Shown: one piece after another, positions 51,577 to 60,780 of the stretch
Numbering within the stretch: position 1 is the first letter of the stretch
Layout of the letters: each line of letters starts with the position of its first letter
NCBI GenBank assembly: GCA_038749025.1
Contig: JBCDIL010000009.1
Coordinates: 90,922-154,921 of the forward strand
Direction: 5' to 3'
From: JBCAXA01 sp038749025
GTDB taxonomy: Bacteria; Pseudomonadota; Gammaproteobacteria; Steroidobacterales; Woeseiaceae
Length of the DNA: 64,000 bases
Translations under genes and position numbers: made by a program
The notes under the pieces: model-generated
What the model saw: only the letters and a program-made list of their open reading frames with translations
What the model was told of the DNA's origin: nothing
Databases searched by the model: none

Positions 51577-53667
51577 TTAGAAACGGAAATCGGCAATCAC
51601 GCGGAAGTTCTGCGGAATCCCCGGTTGGACCCAGACGTCGGCAAACGAGTTCGTGTAGAACTCTTCGTCGAACAGATTGTTAAGTTCTACCCGGATCCCC
51701 AACGACTCCGAGAATTCGTAGTTTGCAGCAGCACGAACTGTCGTGTAACTCGGCAGTCGGAAGGTCGGATCACCGAACTCACCGCTGCGGTCACCCACGT
51801 AGGTGAGCCCGCCAATTACCGTTAATGGCTTCCCGCCGAAGTCCATTTCATGAGCGACTTGGACACTGAGCTGATGGTCGGCAACGTTTAAAAGGTCCGA
51901 GCCAGCAGGAATAAACGCGAATGAAACAAAGTCCGTGTAATCGTTTTCCGTTTCCGCATCGACGTAGGCATATGACAGCCACAAACGAGTTGAGTCTGTT
52001 ATCTCGCCAACAACATCGAACTCGAACCCTTGACTGCCTGCTTCGCCGACGGCCGTTGGCTCGAAGTTGGCGTCAAACGTGGCAATGTTGGACTGGTTGA
52101 CATCAAAGACAGCAAAGGTTCCCGTCAGGGCACCGTCGTTAAGCGACATTTTGACGCCAAGTTCGGTCGACTCCGAGATGTTCGGGTCCAAACCGTTCTG
52201 GTCCGTTGCGCCGGACAGCGGGCGGAAGTTCTCGCCGTACACCGCGTAGATCGAAACTGAGTCGGTCGCCTGATAGACGACGCCAAGTTGCGGGCTGACC
52301 CGTGACTCCGAGTAGCTCGATGTCGTTCCTGACAGACGGTTGTTCAGCGACTGCTCGTAATCATCGAACCGAGCACCGATTCGAATATCTAGCTTGTCGG
52401 TGACGCTGATCTGATCCTGGATGTAAAACCCTAGAGATTCTTGGACCTCAACCCTGTCGAGCTGCGGGGCGAGGGCAAGGCCAGAGGCCGGCGAATTGCC
52501 ATAGACCGGGTTAAAGATATTGATGATCTGCGGTGTAGAGCGGTCGCGGAAAGCGATCTGGTCGTTGTCAAACTCGTCAGAGTCGATGCCGACGATGAGA
52601 CGATGTTGAATATCGCCGGTGTCGAAACTGCCGCTCAATTCAGCGCGAAACACCTGGTAGGTCGCGTCGTAGTCACGCTCGCGGCTGAACCGGCCGTAGT
52701 CACCGTTGGCATCAGGGGCGCCGAAACCGTTCTCTGATGCGAGCCCATCGAGTTCTGTCTCACGGTAGTTGAAACCCACCAGCGCACTCCACTCACTGTT
52801 GAACTCGTATTGGTATTCGACCTGGTGGCCAATGACACCGGTTTCGATGGGGCCATAGCTCGGTTCACCCAAGAATCGATCTTCGGGGATGAGACCCAGC
52901 ACGTCGTTAATCGCGATGACACCACGATCGAACGGCGTTTCCTGGTCGCTGTACTCCATTTCGTAGATTAATTGACTGGCTTCGTTGATTCGCCAGGCGA
53001 TCGATGGGCTGAACAGCAGCTTTTCGGTTTCGACTGTGTCGCGGAAGCTTTCCGCGTCTTCGTAGGCGCCTACCAAACGAATCGCTACCGAATCAGAAAG
53101 CGGCGTCGTGTAATCGAAGTCGGCCCGGTAAGTGCTCCAACTGCCCGCCGACAGGCTAACGGCGCCAGCGGTTTCGAACGTCGGTCGCTTGGTCACGAGG
53201 TTAATCGTACCGCCCGGTTCGCCACGTCCAAACAACGCCGCGCGTGGCCCCTTCAGCACCTCGACCGATTCAATCCCGGAAAGATCGCGCGCGCCACCGA
53301 AGCCGCGCCCCGCATTGAACCCGTTGACCAAGAAGTTACTCGGTAAGTTCTCGTCGCCGACGAAACCGCGAATGGCAAAGCTGTTCCAAAGACCACCGAA
53401 ATTGTTCTGCCGGGCGACGGATGCGGACAAATCCAACGCCTGGACGAGGTCGATCGAACCGGCATCGCGTAGCGTTTCGGCATCGATCGTTAGCTCGGCC
53501 TGTGGCGTCTCTAGGACTGCAAAATCGCCCCTGTATGCCTGGCGCGTCCCGGTAACGGTAATGGTATCGAGCGCTTCGGTATCGTCGGACTGTGCCGACG
53601 CCGCGTCGGTCCACAGAACAGGGATCAGCGCGACCACGACCAGTGGTGCGCAAAGATGGCTTTTCAT
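51577..53667 (-). CDS. TonB-dependent siderophore-type receptor
   Basis: 696 residues. The signal peptide ends at about residue 26 (PLVVVALIPVLWTDAASAQ). A TonB-box-like TITVTGTR comes near residue 35. The plug domain (about 50-160) has LSGIESVEVLKGPRAALFGR and EPGGTINLVTKRP. The C-terminal barrel ends in Phe (RVIADFRF), as usual for outer-membrane insertion. It belongs with FhuA/FcuA-like ferric-siderophore receptors by plug sequence. A clear AGGAG precedes the ATG. The 270 nt upstream hold an AT-rich palindrome (GTTATATAATAAC, 53781-53793) that could be promoter or operator, but no evident Fur box. Confidence 0.93.
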   Translation of the reverse strand: MKSHLCAPLVVVALIPVLWTDAASAQSDDTEALDTITVTGTRQAYRGDFAVLETPQAELTIDAETLRDAGSIDLVQALDLSASVARQNNFGGLWNSFAIRGFVGDENLPSNFLVNGFNAGRGFGGARDLSGIESVEVLKGPRAALFGRGEPGGTINLVTKRPTFETAGAVSLSAGSWSTYRADFDYTTPLSDSVAIRLVGAYEDAESFRDTVETEKLLFSPSIAWRINEASQLIYEMEYSDQETPFDRGVIAINDVLGLIPEDRFLGEPSYGPIETGVIGHQVEYQYEFNSEWSALVGFNYRETELDGLASENGFGAPDANGDYGRFSRERDYDATYQVFRAELSGSFDTGDIQHRLIVGIDSDEFDNDQIAFRDRSTPQIINIFNPVYGNSPASGLALAPQLDRVEVQESLGFYIQDQISVTDKLDIRIGARFDDYEQSLNNRLSGTTSSYSESRVSPQLGVVYQATDSVSIYAVYGENFRPLSGATDQNGLDPNISESTELGVKMSLNDGALTGTFAVFDVNQSNIATFDANFEPTAVGEAGSQGFEFDVVGEITDSTRLWLSYAYVDAETENDYTDFVSFAFIPAGSDLLNVADHQLSVQVAHEMDFGGKPLTVIGGLTYVGDRSGEFGDPTFRLPSYTTVRAAANYEFSESLGIRVELNNLFDEEFYTNSFADVWVQPGIPQNFRVIADFRF

Positions 53668-53937
53668 CGAGTTCTCCTGATAGGCCGACGCCGTATGAAC
53701 CGTCGCCCCACGAGTTTTTCGCCAGATTGGCTTGTTGTAATGAACCTGCGTATTGGCGGTTTCTACTCCACCGCGCTCAGGTTATATAATAACGTTTTTG
53801 GGGATAAGTGCACGGCCGGTGTCGCTTCCTCGTCGATGGCCGCAGTTACCCAGTTGTCAGTATCGAAAAGCGCCCGAGGGCATGTCGTAAAAAATGCTAC
53901 CGGGCCACTGTACTCGCCGAACTGGCGTGCTCAGCCG

Positions 53938-54414
53938 TCACGGCCGACAAGCTGAGGGTAAGTACTGCGGCTCGATAGACGTTCGATCTTCGCCGGCGGC
54001 TTCCATGCCATCCGGCGGTTCGCGCAGGCCACACAACCATGAGATCGGGCTGGTCGGGCTTTCTGTCACGAAAATCGGCCGAATCGTTAGAATTTTCTCC
54101 TTCAGCATGGCGTTGACGGCGTTGCCCATCTCAACGTGCATGGCACCGTCGACCAGCTCGACCGTCTTCACGTAGTTACCGATCAAGTGGCGAGCGGCCG
54201 GAATGCCGGCTTCGGCGTTGTTGGCCGGAAACCGGCCGCGGTCTTTGTAGTAGTCCTTGATAGACAGTTTCAGTTCGCCGGTAATGGAGAACGTCTCGAC
54301 GACCTGCGCGCGAATCACGTAGTCCTGATACGCGGGAATGGCGATCGATGCGAGAATACCGATGATCGCAACGACGATCATCAGCTCGATGAGGGTAAAA
54401 CCAGACTGTTTCAT
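53938..54414 (-). CDS. Type IV pilin of the SWIM-linked operon
   Basis: 158-residue prepilin: short leader MKQSG, cleavage before FTLIELMIVVAIIGILASIA, Glu at +5, and two Cys near the C-terminus (SWLCG and SACRP). The C-terminal YLPSACRP is identical to that of PilA at 12.1 kb, so it belongs to the same pilin lineage, but the central domain has diverged (ITGELKLSIKDYYKDRGRFP). It starts 8 nt after the PilC-like gene with AGGTG as ribosome site and is the last gene of the run. Probably a specialised pilin or pseudopilin served by the neighbouring platform protein. Confidence 0.9.
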   Translation of the reverse strand: MKQSGFTLIELMIVVAIIGILASIAIPAYQDYVIRAQVVETFSITGELKLSIKDYYKDRGRFPANNAEAGIPAARHLIGNYVKTVELVDGAMHVEMGNAVNAMLKEKILTIRPIFVTESPTSPISWLCGLREPPDGMEAAGEDRTSIEPQYLPSACRP

Positions 54415-54422
54415 GGTGACAC

Positions 54423-55418
54423 CTAGATGATGGAACCGAGTTGGAAGATGGGTAAGTACATGCCGATGACCAAAGCCGCCACATACAGATACAGCGCGAT
54501 CTTGAGGACGAGTGACAGTCGGTCCCGAGCCTCAACGAGCACAACGGCTAGCCGCCCATCGTGTTGAACGCACTGGTAGTCGAGTTCGGCATCGAAATTG
54601 CTAAGCCTTGCCGCGATACCTAGTTCGACGAGACTCTGCGACGGGCTGAACGCGTTTGGGTCGGTCTTCAACCGGTCCAGCGATAGGCCGTCGGTACGCT
54701 TCGTGGCGAGCGCAGCTTGGTATAAAGCGTTCGCGGCGTCGCTACCGCAGCGGCGCAGTATCCGCGCATAGTTCAGTAACAAACCCTCGTTGTATGTTCT
54801 CGCTACTCGGCCGAGTATCGGTGTCCAATTCGGCCAGTGTGGCAGCGGCTGCAAGCGCTGTACTCTGCGATTAAACAACATGACAACGCCGACAACAGTG
54901 ACAATTGCGACGATGAGCGCGATCGCAAACAGCGGTGCGCCGCCACTGCCGAACCGAAAGACGGCGGCCGAAAACGGGGGCAAGTCCGCGCCGAACAATG
55001 CTGCCATGTCACCGTAGGTCGGTATGACCGCCGTCGAGTAGAACAAACCGACGAACAACGCGACCATCGAAACGGCACCGAGATACCAGGCGAGGCCGAC
55101 GACGCCGGCCCAGTAGGTGTCAAAAACCACTTTGCTGCGCTCGACGAAACTGACGAATTCCTTAAACAGTGTTTCTCGCGCGTTGCTTGCCGTCGCTGCG
55201 AGCGTTGCGATCGCGTCATACGGGTTTGGCCCCAACGATGGCTTCGGCGTGTTGGAACCATCGAGTAGGCCGCGAAGGTACTCAAGATCGGGCTTATAGT
55301 CGGGTGGACTTTGTGCGGCGAATGCCTTGAGCGCTGCGTCAATCGATTGGTGCTCCGCTAGTGCCGAGACTTGGCGGCTGACGAACGCCAGATGAGTTGT
55401 GCTGTTCGAGCTAAACAC
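54423..55418 (-). CDS. Divergent PilC/GspF-like platform protein
   Basis: About 331 residues from the GTG at 55418, five bases after the preceding stop and with AGGGA at 9 nt. A TTG at 55436 is also in frame. Recognisable by the C-terminus YVAALVIGMYLPIFQLGSII, which mirrors PilC (MYLPIFKMGAVV). Two membrane helices at about 110-135 and 165-190 are separated by the stretch TAVIPTYGDMAALFGADLP, which also parallels PilC. The N-terminal GspF domain is degenerate and the chain is about 75 residues shorter than PilC. Probably a dedicated pilus platform with altered ATPase contacts. Confidence 0.78.
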   Translation of the reverse strand: MFSSNSTTHLAFVSRQVSALAEHQSIDAALKAFAAQSPPDYKPDLEYLRGLLDGSNTPKPSLGPNPYDAIATLAATASNARETLFKEFVSFVERSKVVFDTYWAGVVGLAWYLGAVSMVALFVGLFYSTAVIPTYGDMAALFGADLPPFSAAVFRFGSGGAPLFAIALIVAIVTVVGVVMLFNRRVQRLQPLPHWPNWTPILGRVARTYNEGLLLNYARILRRCGSDAANALYQAALATKRTDGLSLDRLKTDPNAFSPSQSLVELGIAARLSNFDAELDYQCVQHDGRLAVVLVEARDRLSLVLKIALYLYVAALVIGMYLPIFQLGSII

Positions 55419-55423
55419 GGTGA

Positions 55424-55960
55424 CTAGTCCCTGCAAATGAATGAAAGGTGGCGGTTGTCAATATCGGTGACATCCGTTCCGATTGATTGCATACCGACTG
55501 GTGGACGGTACTGGGCGCAGTTCCAGCCGACAGGGCTGCTAGGCTTGGCCGTAGTGACGCGGGGCCGGTATGTCAGGCGTCGCTCTTGCAAAACGACGTT
55601 CGACGTCTCAAGCCCAAAAACGCTGGTTAACGTGCCGTCTGGGCCTAATTCGATACGGTCAACAAATCGGCCAAGTCCGTCGGGTTCAGCCAACGTTGAA
55701 TTTGGGACGTCGGCGTTGGTCTGTGGCCACTCACCGCGAACCGCATAGTACGCCACGACGTCCGCTTTGATCGTTGCTACAAGAAATGCTGCCTCGGTCT
55801 GCTGAGCGCGGATCACTGCCGGCGGCAGCGCCCGAACGGCCAGCGAGATGAGGGCCATCAAGATGGCTGCAACAAAGCCAACTTCAACGACGCCACGAAT
55901 TCGCTGGCTCGCGTCGGTCGCGAACATGAGTAGCCGAATTGGTCGCTTACTCGCCGCCAT
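55424..55960 (-). CDS. Pilin-like protein without a prepilin cleavage site
   Basis: 178 residues. The N-terminal hydrophobic helix (VEVGFVAAILMALISLAVRA) leads into PPAVIRAQQTEAAF, which aligns with PAYQDYVIRAQVVETF of the pilin two genes downstream. The C-terminus (VGWNCAQYRPPVGM...DVTDIDNRHLSFICRD) also aligns with that pilin. Using that alignment, Glu+5 is retained (RGVVEVG), but Gly-1 and Phe+1 are Ile and Arg, and about 25 residues precede the helix. PilD should not process it. It probably stays in the membrane as an anchor or assembly factor. The ATG overlaps the Yip1-like stop by 14 nt. Confidence 0.78.
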   Translation of the reverse strand: MAASKRPIRLLMFATDASQRIRGVVEVGFVAAILMALISLAVRALPPAVIRAQQTEAAFLVATIKADVVAYYAVRGEWPQTNADVPNSTLAEPDGLGRFVDRIELGPDGTLTSVFGLETSNVVLQERRLTYRPRVTTAKPSSPVGWNCAQYRPPVGMQSIGTDVTDIDNRHLSFICRD

Positions 55961-56636
55961 CGCTACCTAACCAAGGCTCAAAGCCGCTGAAAAAGACGCT
56001 GGTAACCATGTCGGCTAAACCGGATAACAGTAATACCGCGACGATCGCGCTAGCCACAATTCCCCAGGCTAGCGCCGCGTTGACAATCGCTCGAGCCAGC
56101 GAGAATCGTTGTAACGCAGCAAGGCCTGTAAGGAAGATAAGGCCCGACCAGACGACAAACACAACCTGTAACGCCACCAGCGCGAACCCGACAAGGTTGA
56201 TGGCGGGCGTGCTACCCCAGCTCAACCATTCTTCGTTTTCGAAGGCGATGGCCGACGACGCGAACAGGACAGCAATACCTATGATGCCGAGTACGACGAT
56301 CGGGACGTTGCTCCACGCGATGGTGGTTTGCAGTCTTGTGCTGCTGGCGCTGCCGCCGAGCCATGCGCCGGTGACGCGCAGCAAATAGGCACCGACAAAC
56401 AACTGCAATAATTCTAGTAACGGGCCGAAAGCAAAGATCGACCCCATCAAGAAACCGACGGGTTCGTCGATACTGCGTGGATTGAGCAGTGCTGTGGACG
56501 GCAGCACGCAGAAGCCTGCGATGATCGGCAGCGAGAACACTCTGTAGCCCGGATTCTCATGGGCGATCGCCCGGACCGTTTCGCCGGGTCTTAACCATAT
56601 CGTTCGAAGCGGTGACATGGGTCCTTTAGTCGTCAC
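55947..56636 (-). CDS. Yip1-family-like integral membrane protein
   Basis: 229 residues with five hydrophobic segments (about 35-55, 65-90, 108-130, 148-172, 185-212). The pattern IWLRPGETVRAIAHENPGY at the N-terminus (the RP-x-E-T/V-RAI motif) and the membrane layout are those of bacterial Yip1/YIPF-domain proteins, whose molecular role is unclear. It starts at a GTG overlapping the upstream stop as GTGA. An ATG at 56618 is an alternative. Translational coupling on both sides places it firmly inside the SWIM/pilin operon. Confidence 0.75.
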   Translation of the reverse strand: MTTKGPMSPLRTIWLRPGETVRAIAHENPGYRVFSLPIIAGFCVLPSTALLNPRSIDEPVGFLMGSIFAFGPLLELLQLFVGAYLLRVTGAWLGGSASSTRLQTTIAWSNVPIVVLGIIGIAVLFASSAIAFENEEWLSWGSTPAINLVGFALVALQVVFVVWSGLIFLTGLAALQRFSLARAIVNAALAWGIVASAIVAVLLLSGLADMVTSVFFSGFEPWLGSDGGE

Positions 56637-59410
56637 GGTCCATCGTTGGATGCCGTGCTCAACGCTAACAGTTTTGCTGAGAATTTTTTCAATTTCCCAC
56701 CGCCGGTGACGGCAGCGAGATAGGCAAGGGCGCTGGGTTTGCTGGGCGGCGTGTCGGTAGCTATCGATAGTTCATACAGTAATTCCAACAAGCCACCGAT
56801 GCCGCGCGGTGACGCAGCCGGGTCGTGATCTAAGCACCCCTCGATCAGTTCCCGCGCAGCCTCGGCATGCTTCGTCGATAGGCGACTCAAGTCCGTTAAC
56901 GCCTTCGTCCAACGACCGAGCGGGATATGCTCGTGCTCAAACAGCGTTATCAGGGCGCGCTGCAGCGAGCGCATGTCGAGCCGTTCATCGTCAACGGCAG
57001 CAATGAGCGCTTCTAGCGCAACACTCTTTTCGGCCGGGTCAATGCTCGCTAGGTTCAGGATAATCAGCGTACAACCCATCGCACCGACAGGGACGTGTGC
57101 CTCAAGCAATGGCTCAAGGAAACCGATAATCGCACTATTAGCAACGCGCTCGGTTGGGCTCGAGTGACACACGCCGTGTGAGAAAAAAGCGTCCAGTTGT
57201 AAAGGCCAAATCGTTCCGCACCAGCGGACCATGTTTATGCCGAAACCGCACATCAATGCCGAGTTATGCTTGCTAGCGTTGGACAAGTGAAACAGCGTTG
57301 CGACGTAATTACTCGGCACGTTATGCGAAATCGTGGGGGTTACGGTCAGCCAGTGCCAGCTCATGTACTTAGCGCGCGCGCAGCGTACGTCGTAAGCTGC
57401 GTGTTCGCCGGCGTCTGGTAGCCCCATGCCGAAGGCCGCCGCAACGGCTGGAATCGGCGCGTAGGGAGTCCGTGCGCACGATGCCGCGACCCATAGCCAA
57501 CCGGTTTGACCGATCGGCAGGTCTCGCCCGCACGCGAAAGCAATGGCTTGTACGAATTCGTCGTTCGACGGATCGTGGCTTGCCATCGCGCTCCGATTCT
57601 CAGGCGCCAGTCGCAACAATGCGAGGGTCATGTCAATGGGACAAACGGCCAGGCCGTTGTCGACATAGTCCGTGTAACGGCTCAGTAGCACTGCTGCATC
57701 GACGTAGCCCCGACTGTCCGTCGGAGCCGACAGCATGCCGACCCGATTGCCAAGTCGTACTCGGCGCAGAAGTTGTTCGCTACGTCTTGCGAAACAAACA
57801 GCGAATGAATACTGCCCATTGTGCTGGTCGACGGTCGTCTGCGCGAGCCACGTATCGATCGTGTCGTGCGAGCTGTCGGTTATCGATCTGGCGTCGCTCG
57901 CAAATGCCAACGCTAACCGAGCGAGTTGCAATTGCAGTGAATCGCCAGCCTGCCGCTTCACAATGGCGTGAGCACGTTTACGCAGTGGTCCCATCGTCTT
58001 GGTGAAATCTGATGGGCGATCCGCGCCGCAGCGTGCGAGTCCATCGAGCAGTCGCTCAACGCGTAGCGGTTCGTTCGGCTCTTCTAGAACTTCTCGGAAC
58101 TCACGGTGCATGTCATCAAACGCAGTGATGGGTTCGATCGCCTTGACCACCGGAACGGCACTGGACGCGCTCTGGTCTGGGACGGCGGCGAAGCTTGCCT
58201 CCGCGCCAATCATTGCGTTAAAGCGTTCATGCAACGAGGGTGCGATCCCGTTCGCGTAGGCGTTCACGCTGGCAGCGAGTTCATCGTTATCGACGCCGCC
58301 GAGCGTATCGATGAGGTCGAGTGCTTTCGCTTGTACATCAGCGCGTTCGTGAATGAGTGCGGCCACGCTTAGTTGTTTGATCGCAGCCGCCTGCGCGGGC
58401 CGGCGCTTTGCGGTCTTGTTTAGCAATGAGAGGGCTGCAACAACCGTACTTTTCGCCCTGGCTTGCAGCGCCGGTGCGAGCGATTGCGGCGAATCGTCGG
58501 TGACGAACATCGCCGCTTTCTCAAGTTTTGTGAGCGCTTGAAGAGCGAAGGCGACGGTCGGTGGAATCGTGCTGCCGAGTAGGTGCCGGTATTGATCTGC
58601 ACGTGCAGCGCGTTCCTCAAGAGTTGGCTGAAGCGCTTCATGAAAGCGCGAGAACCAACCGGACCGGTACTGAGCAAAGTCGCGCGCCAACGCATCGAGC
58701 GAGGCTGTCAGCAGACGGTCGCGGCTGAGTGTGCCGTCGTTACTGAGTTCCAGCAATGCGCCCGACCAATGGCCGATTTTGCCGCCGATGTACTTGTCGT
58801 AGGAGGACAAGCTCGCGTCCCGTGTACCTTCAATGTCGAACAGCCGCCAAACGTCTTCGGTTGCGATGTCTGGCATGGCGCGAATTCGCTCGGCGAGCGG
58901 TATGTCGCGATCCCACGGGCTCGCGCGACCGCGCCAGCCAGGAAGCCCCTCGATCATTCCGATAATGTAGGCATCGCCCGACGGCTTTTGGCAAAGACCC
59001 GCATCGATGAGCTGACGGATATCGTTGTAAGCGAACGGCTCGGTCTCGGAGAGGTGCTGGACCCAGGCGTTAACCCACGGCGGACGCAGTTCGCGGACAA
59101 TGTCGACAACAAAGCCATCGGTCGGAACTTGATGCCAGCGCAGTTTTTTTAGCTCACCGAGTGTCGCTGTTGCGACCAGCCCTACTCGGGCATTGTTCAC
59201 CTGCTCATGGAACGGCTTGCCGAGTAGCGGTGTTTTCTGACCGCGATCGTTACGCCATTCAGCATCGACTAAACGGTAAGTCGTTTGCGCCACCGCCGCG
59301 AAACGGCGCCGTTCCTTGTTGTCCATACCGACGAAGAACTTCAGGCAATCGGATGGCGTGCGGGTACGAACTAACTTCTGGTAGCGCTTTTCCGTCAGAT
59401 CGACACTCAT
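56633..59410 (-). CDS. Large helical-repeat protein, probably DUF6493-like, SWIM partner
   Basis: 925 residues, no signal peptide and no convincing membrane segment. The N-terminal 200 residues (ATLGELKKLRWHQVPTDGF; IGMIEGLPGW) and the remainder, rich in amphipathic Ala/Leu helices, suggest a HEAT-like solenoid. Size and direct coupling to a SWIM protein recall the DUF6493 proteins encoded beside SWIM proteins in actinobacteria and others. That family name is from memory and needs a profile search. The expected MoxR-type ATPase and von Willebrand A genes of such loci are missing here. ATGA overlap with the SWIM gene upstream and GTGA overlap with the Yip1-like gene downstream. Likely a cytoplasmic scaffold. 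Confidence 0.65.
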   Translation of the reverse strand: MSVDLTEKRYQKLVRTRTPSDCLKFFVGMDNKERRRFAAVAQTTYRLVDAEWRNDRGQKTPLLGKPFHEQVNNARVGLVATATLGELKKLRWHQVPTDGFVVDIVRELRPPWVNAWVQHLSETEPFAYNDIRQLIDAGLCQKPSGDAYIIGMIEGLPGWRGRASPWDRDIPLAERIRAMPDIATEDVWRLFDIEGTRDASLSSYDKYIGGKIGHWSGALLELSNDGTLSRDRLLTASLDALARDFAQYRSGWFSRFHEALQPTLEERAARADQYRHLLGSTIPPTVAFALQALTKLEKAAMFVTDDSPQSLAPALQARAKSTVVAALSLLNKTAKRRPAQAAAIKQLSVAALIHERADVQAKALDLIDTLGGVDNDELAASVNAYANGIAPSLHERFNAMIGAEASFAAVPDQSASSAVPVVKAIEPITAFDDMHREFREVLEEPNEPLRVERLLDGLARCGADRPSDFTKTMGPLRKRAHAIVKRQAGDSLQLQLARLALAFASDARSITDSSHDTIDTWLAQTTVDQHNGQYSFAVCFARRSEQLLRRVRLGNRVGMLSAPTDSRGYVDAAVLLSRYTDYVDNGLAVCPIDMTLALLRLAPENRSAMASHDPSNDEFVQAIAFACGRDLPIGQTGWLWVAASCARTPYAPIPAVAAAFGMGLPDAGEHAAYDVRCARAKYMSWHWLTVTPTISHNVPSNYVATLFHLSNASKHNSALMCGFGINMVRWCGTIWPLQLDAFFSHGVCHSSPTERVANSAIIGFLEPLLEAHVPVGAMGCTLIILNLASIDPAEKSVALEALIAAVDDERLDMRSLQRALITLFEHEHIPLGRWTKALTDLSRLSTKHAEAARELIEGCLDHDPAASPRGIGGLLELLYELSIATDTPPSKPSALAYLAAVTGGGKLKKFSAKLLALSTASNDGP

Positions 59411-60750
59411 TGCGCATCAATCGCAAGCTGCGTGGCCAGTATGTGTTTGCATGGTCCTCGCCGGCCTTGGTGTTTGGCGTACCACGGGCAGGTACAGCGG
59501 GCGCCAGTAGGGTCGATGTCAATTCGGTGTACGACGCTATCGCTGCGAACATCAGCGCTGTACCCGCTGTCTGTCGCACGCAGCGTAACAGCGCCCGAGT
59601 CATGCAAGGTTTGGGCGGACTTAAGCCGTGGGTTCAACCGTTCGATCAAGCCAAGATCGAACGGCAAAACCCGATGAAAATACCGCTGCGTTGCAAGATC
59701 GAACCCCACATGACCTTGCGCCGCTAATGTACTTAACGCCGCGGTGACGGCATCGCTATCGAAACCGGTCGCCCCGCTGAGCGCATTGCTGTCGATGTCG
59801 CTTTGCCAGGCGAGTTGAGCTGTGACAGCCGCAACCGTCGCGGCCTGGCTGGCGGTGACGTCAGTCAGCACCTGGCCGTCGCCGGAAAAACCGCGCCAAG
59901 GCTCGGAGTTAAGTACGAGGGTCAAACGCTGCGTGCCGAAATTGAGCACCCACGCAGAGCTACGCTGCTCGTCGTTGAACCATATCTCAAGCGCACGGGC
60001 CGCTGCGACGAGCGGTTCGAGCACGCGCAGACGTTGTGTGCCGCGAACCATAACGGCATCTTTTCTGGCTCGTGGCGATAAGCGCACCGATCGCCCCGTG
60101 GTGACAAGCCATTGTTCGTGATCGGCTTGGGCGCGCGGTACGGCTCGCAAAAACCGCTGTGCGTCGATCGTCTTCAGGGTTGTGCTGTGCGCCATACCGA
60201 CAAGATGCGATTGCACTTCCGCGAAACCGCGTATCCAGCGCAGCGGCAGGGGAACTTTGCGTTCGATGACGGATTCGGTAGCCGTTGCTAGCTCGACGGC
60301 TTGTTCGTCGACGGCGAGGTGAAGCGCATCATTCGTGCGTACTGTGGCCAATGCCGCGCGCATGTCGGTTCCAAAATCGACGTTGGTTGTACCGGGTTGG
60401 ATGTGTTCAGCCTCGAAACTATCCGCCGCAAGATCGTGCCGGACATAGGCGCTACAACAGGCGGAAAATCCCTCGAAGCGAACACGTCCGGCCGACACTG
60501 TCACAACCGGGTCGGCTTCGGCGATGAGGCGTGCCCGCATGTTCGGCGGAATGTAAAAGCGCGTACCGACCAAATTCGAAACGGCGCGCAGTCCGAGCGC
60601 CGCGACAAGCGGTTGGTTGAGCCGGCCGACAAAATAACGCTGTGAGTCGGACGCCTGCGACTGCGCGACCAGACGCAAAGTCGGTGCTGCGCCAGATTTC
60701 TCTAGGGTTGACGGTTGTGCGTATCGGTAAACGTGGTCGATGCTGGCCAT
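59407..60750 (-). CDS. SWIM zinc-finger protein
   Basis: 447 residues. A C-terminal SWIM motif CxCxnCxH is evident: ARCTCPWYAKHQGRRGPCKH near residues 415-437, preceded by a short beta segment (DSVVHRIDIDPTG). The long N-terminal part lacks recognised domains and has four Cys/His-poor alpha/beta regions. SWIM fingers bind DNA or protein, and SWIM proteins of this size are typically encoded next to large helical-repeat proteins, as here. It begins 30 nt after the desaturase stop and has no strong ribosome site, so readthrough from upstream is plausible. Stop overlaps the next ATG. Confidence 0.88.
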   Translation of the reverse strand: MASIDHVYRYAQPSTLEKSGAAPTLRLVAQSQASDSQRYFVGRLNQPLVAALGLRAVSNLVGTRFYIPPNMRARLIAEADPVVTVSAGRVRFEGFSACCSAYVRHDLAADSFEAEHIQPGTTNVDFGTDMRAALATVRTNDALHLAVDEQAVELATATESVIERKVPLPLRWIRGFAEVQSHLVGMAHSTTLKTIDAQRFLRAVPRAQADHEQWLVTTGRSVRLSPRARKDAVMVRGTQRLRVLEPLVAAARALEIWFNDEQRSSAWVLNFGTQRLTLVLNSEPWRGFSGDGQVLTDVTASQAATVAAVTAQLAWQSDIDSNALSGATGFDSDAVTAALSTLAAQGHVGFDLATQRYFHRVLPFDLGLIERLNPRLKSAQTLHDSGAVTLRATDSGYSADVRSDSVVHRIDIDPTGARCTCPWYAKHQGRRGPCKHILATQLAIDAQ

Positions 60751-60780
60751 GGCGCCAGTCTACATCGAATGCCTAGCGAG

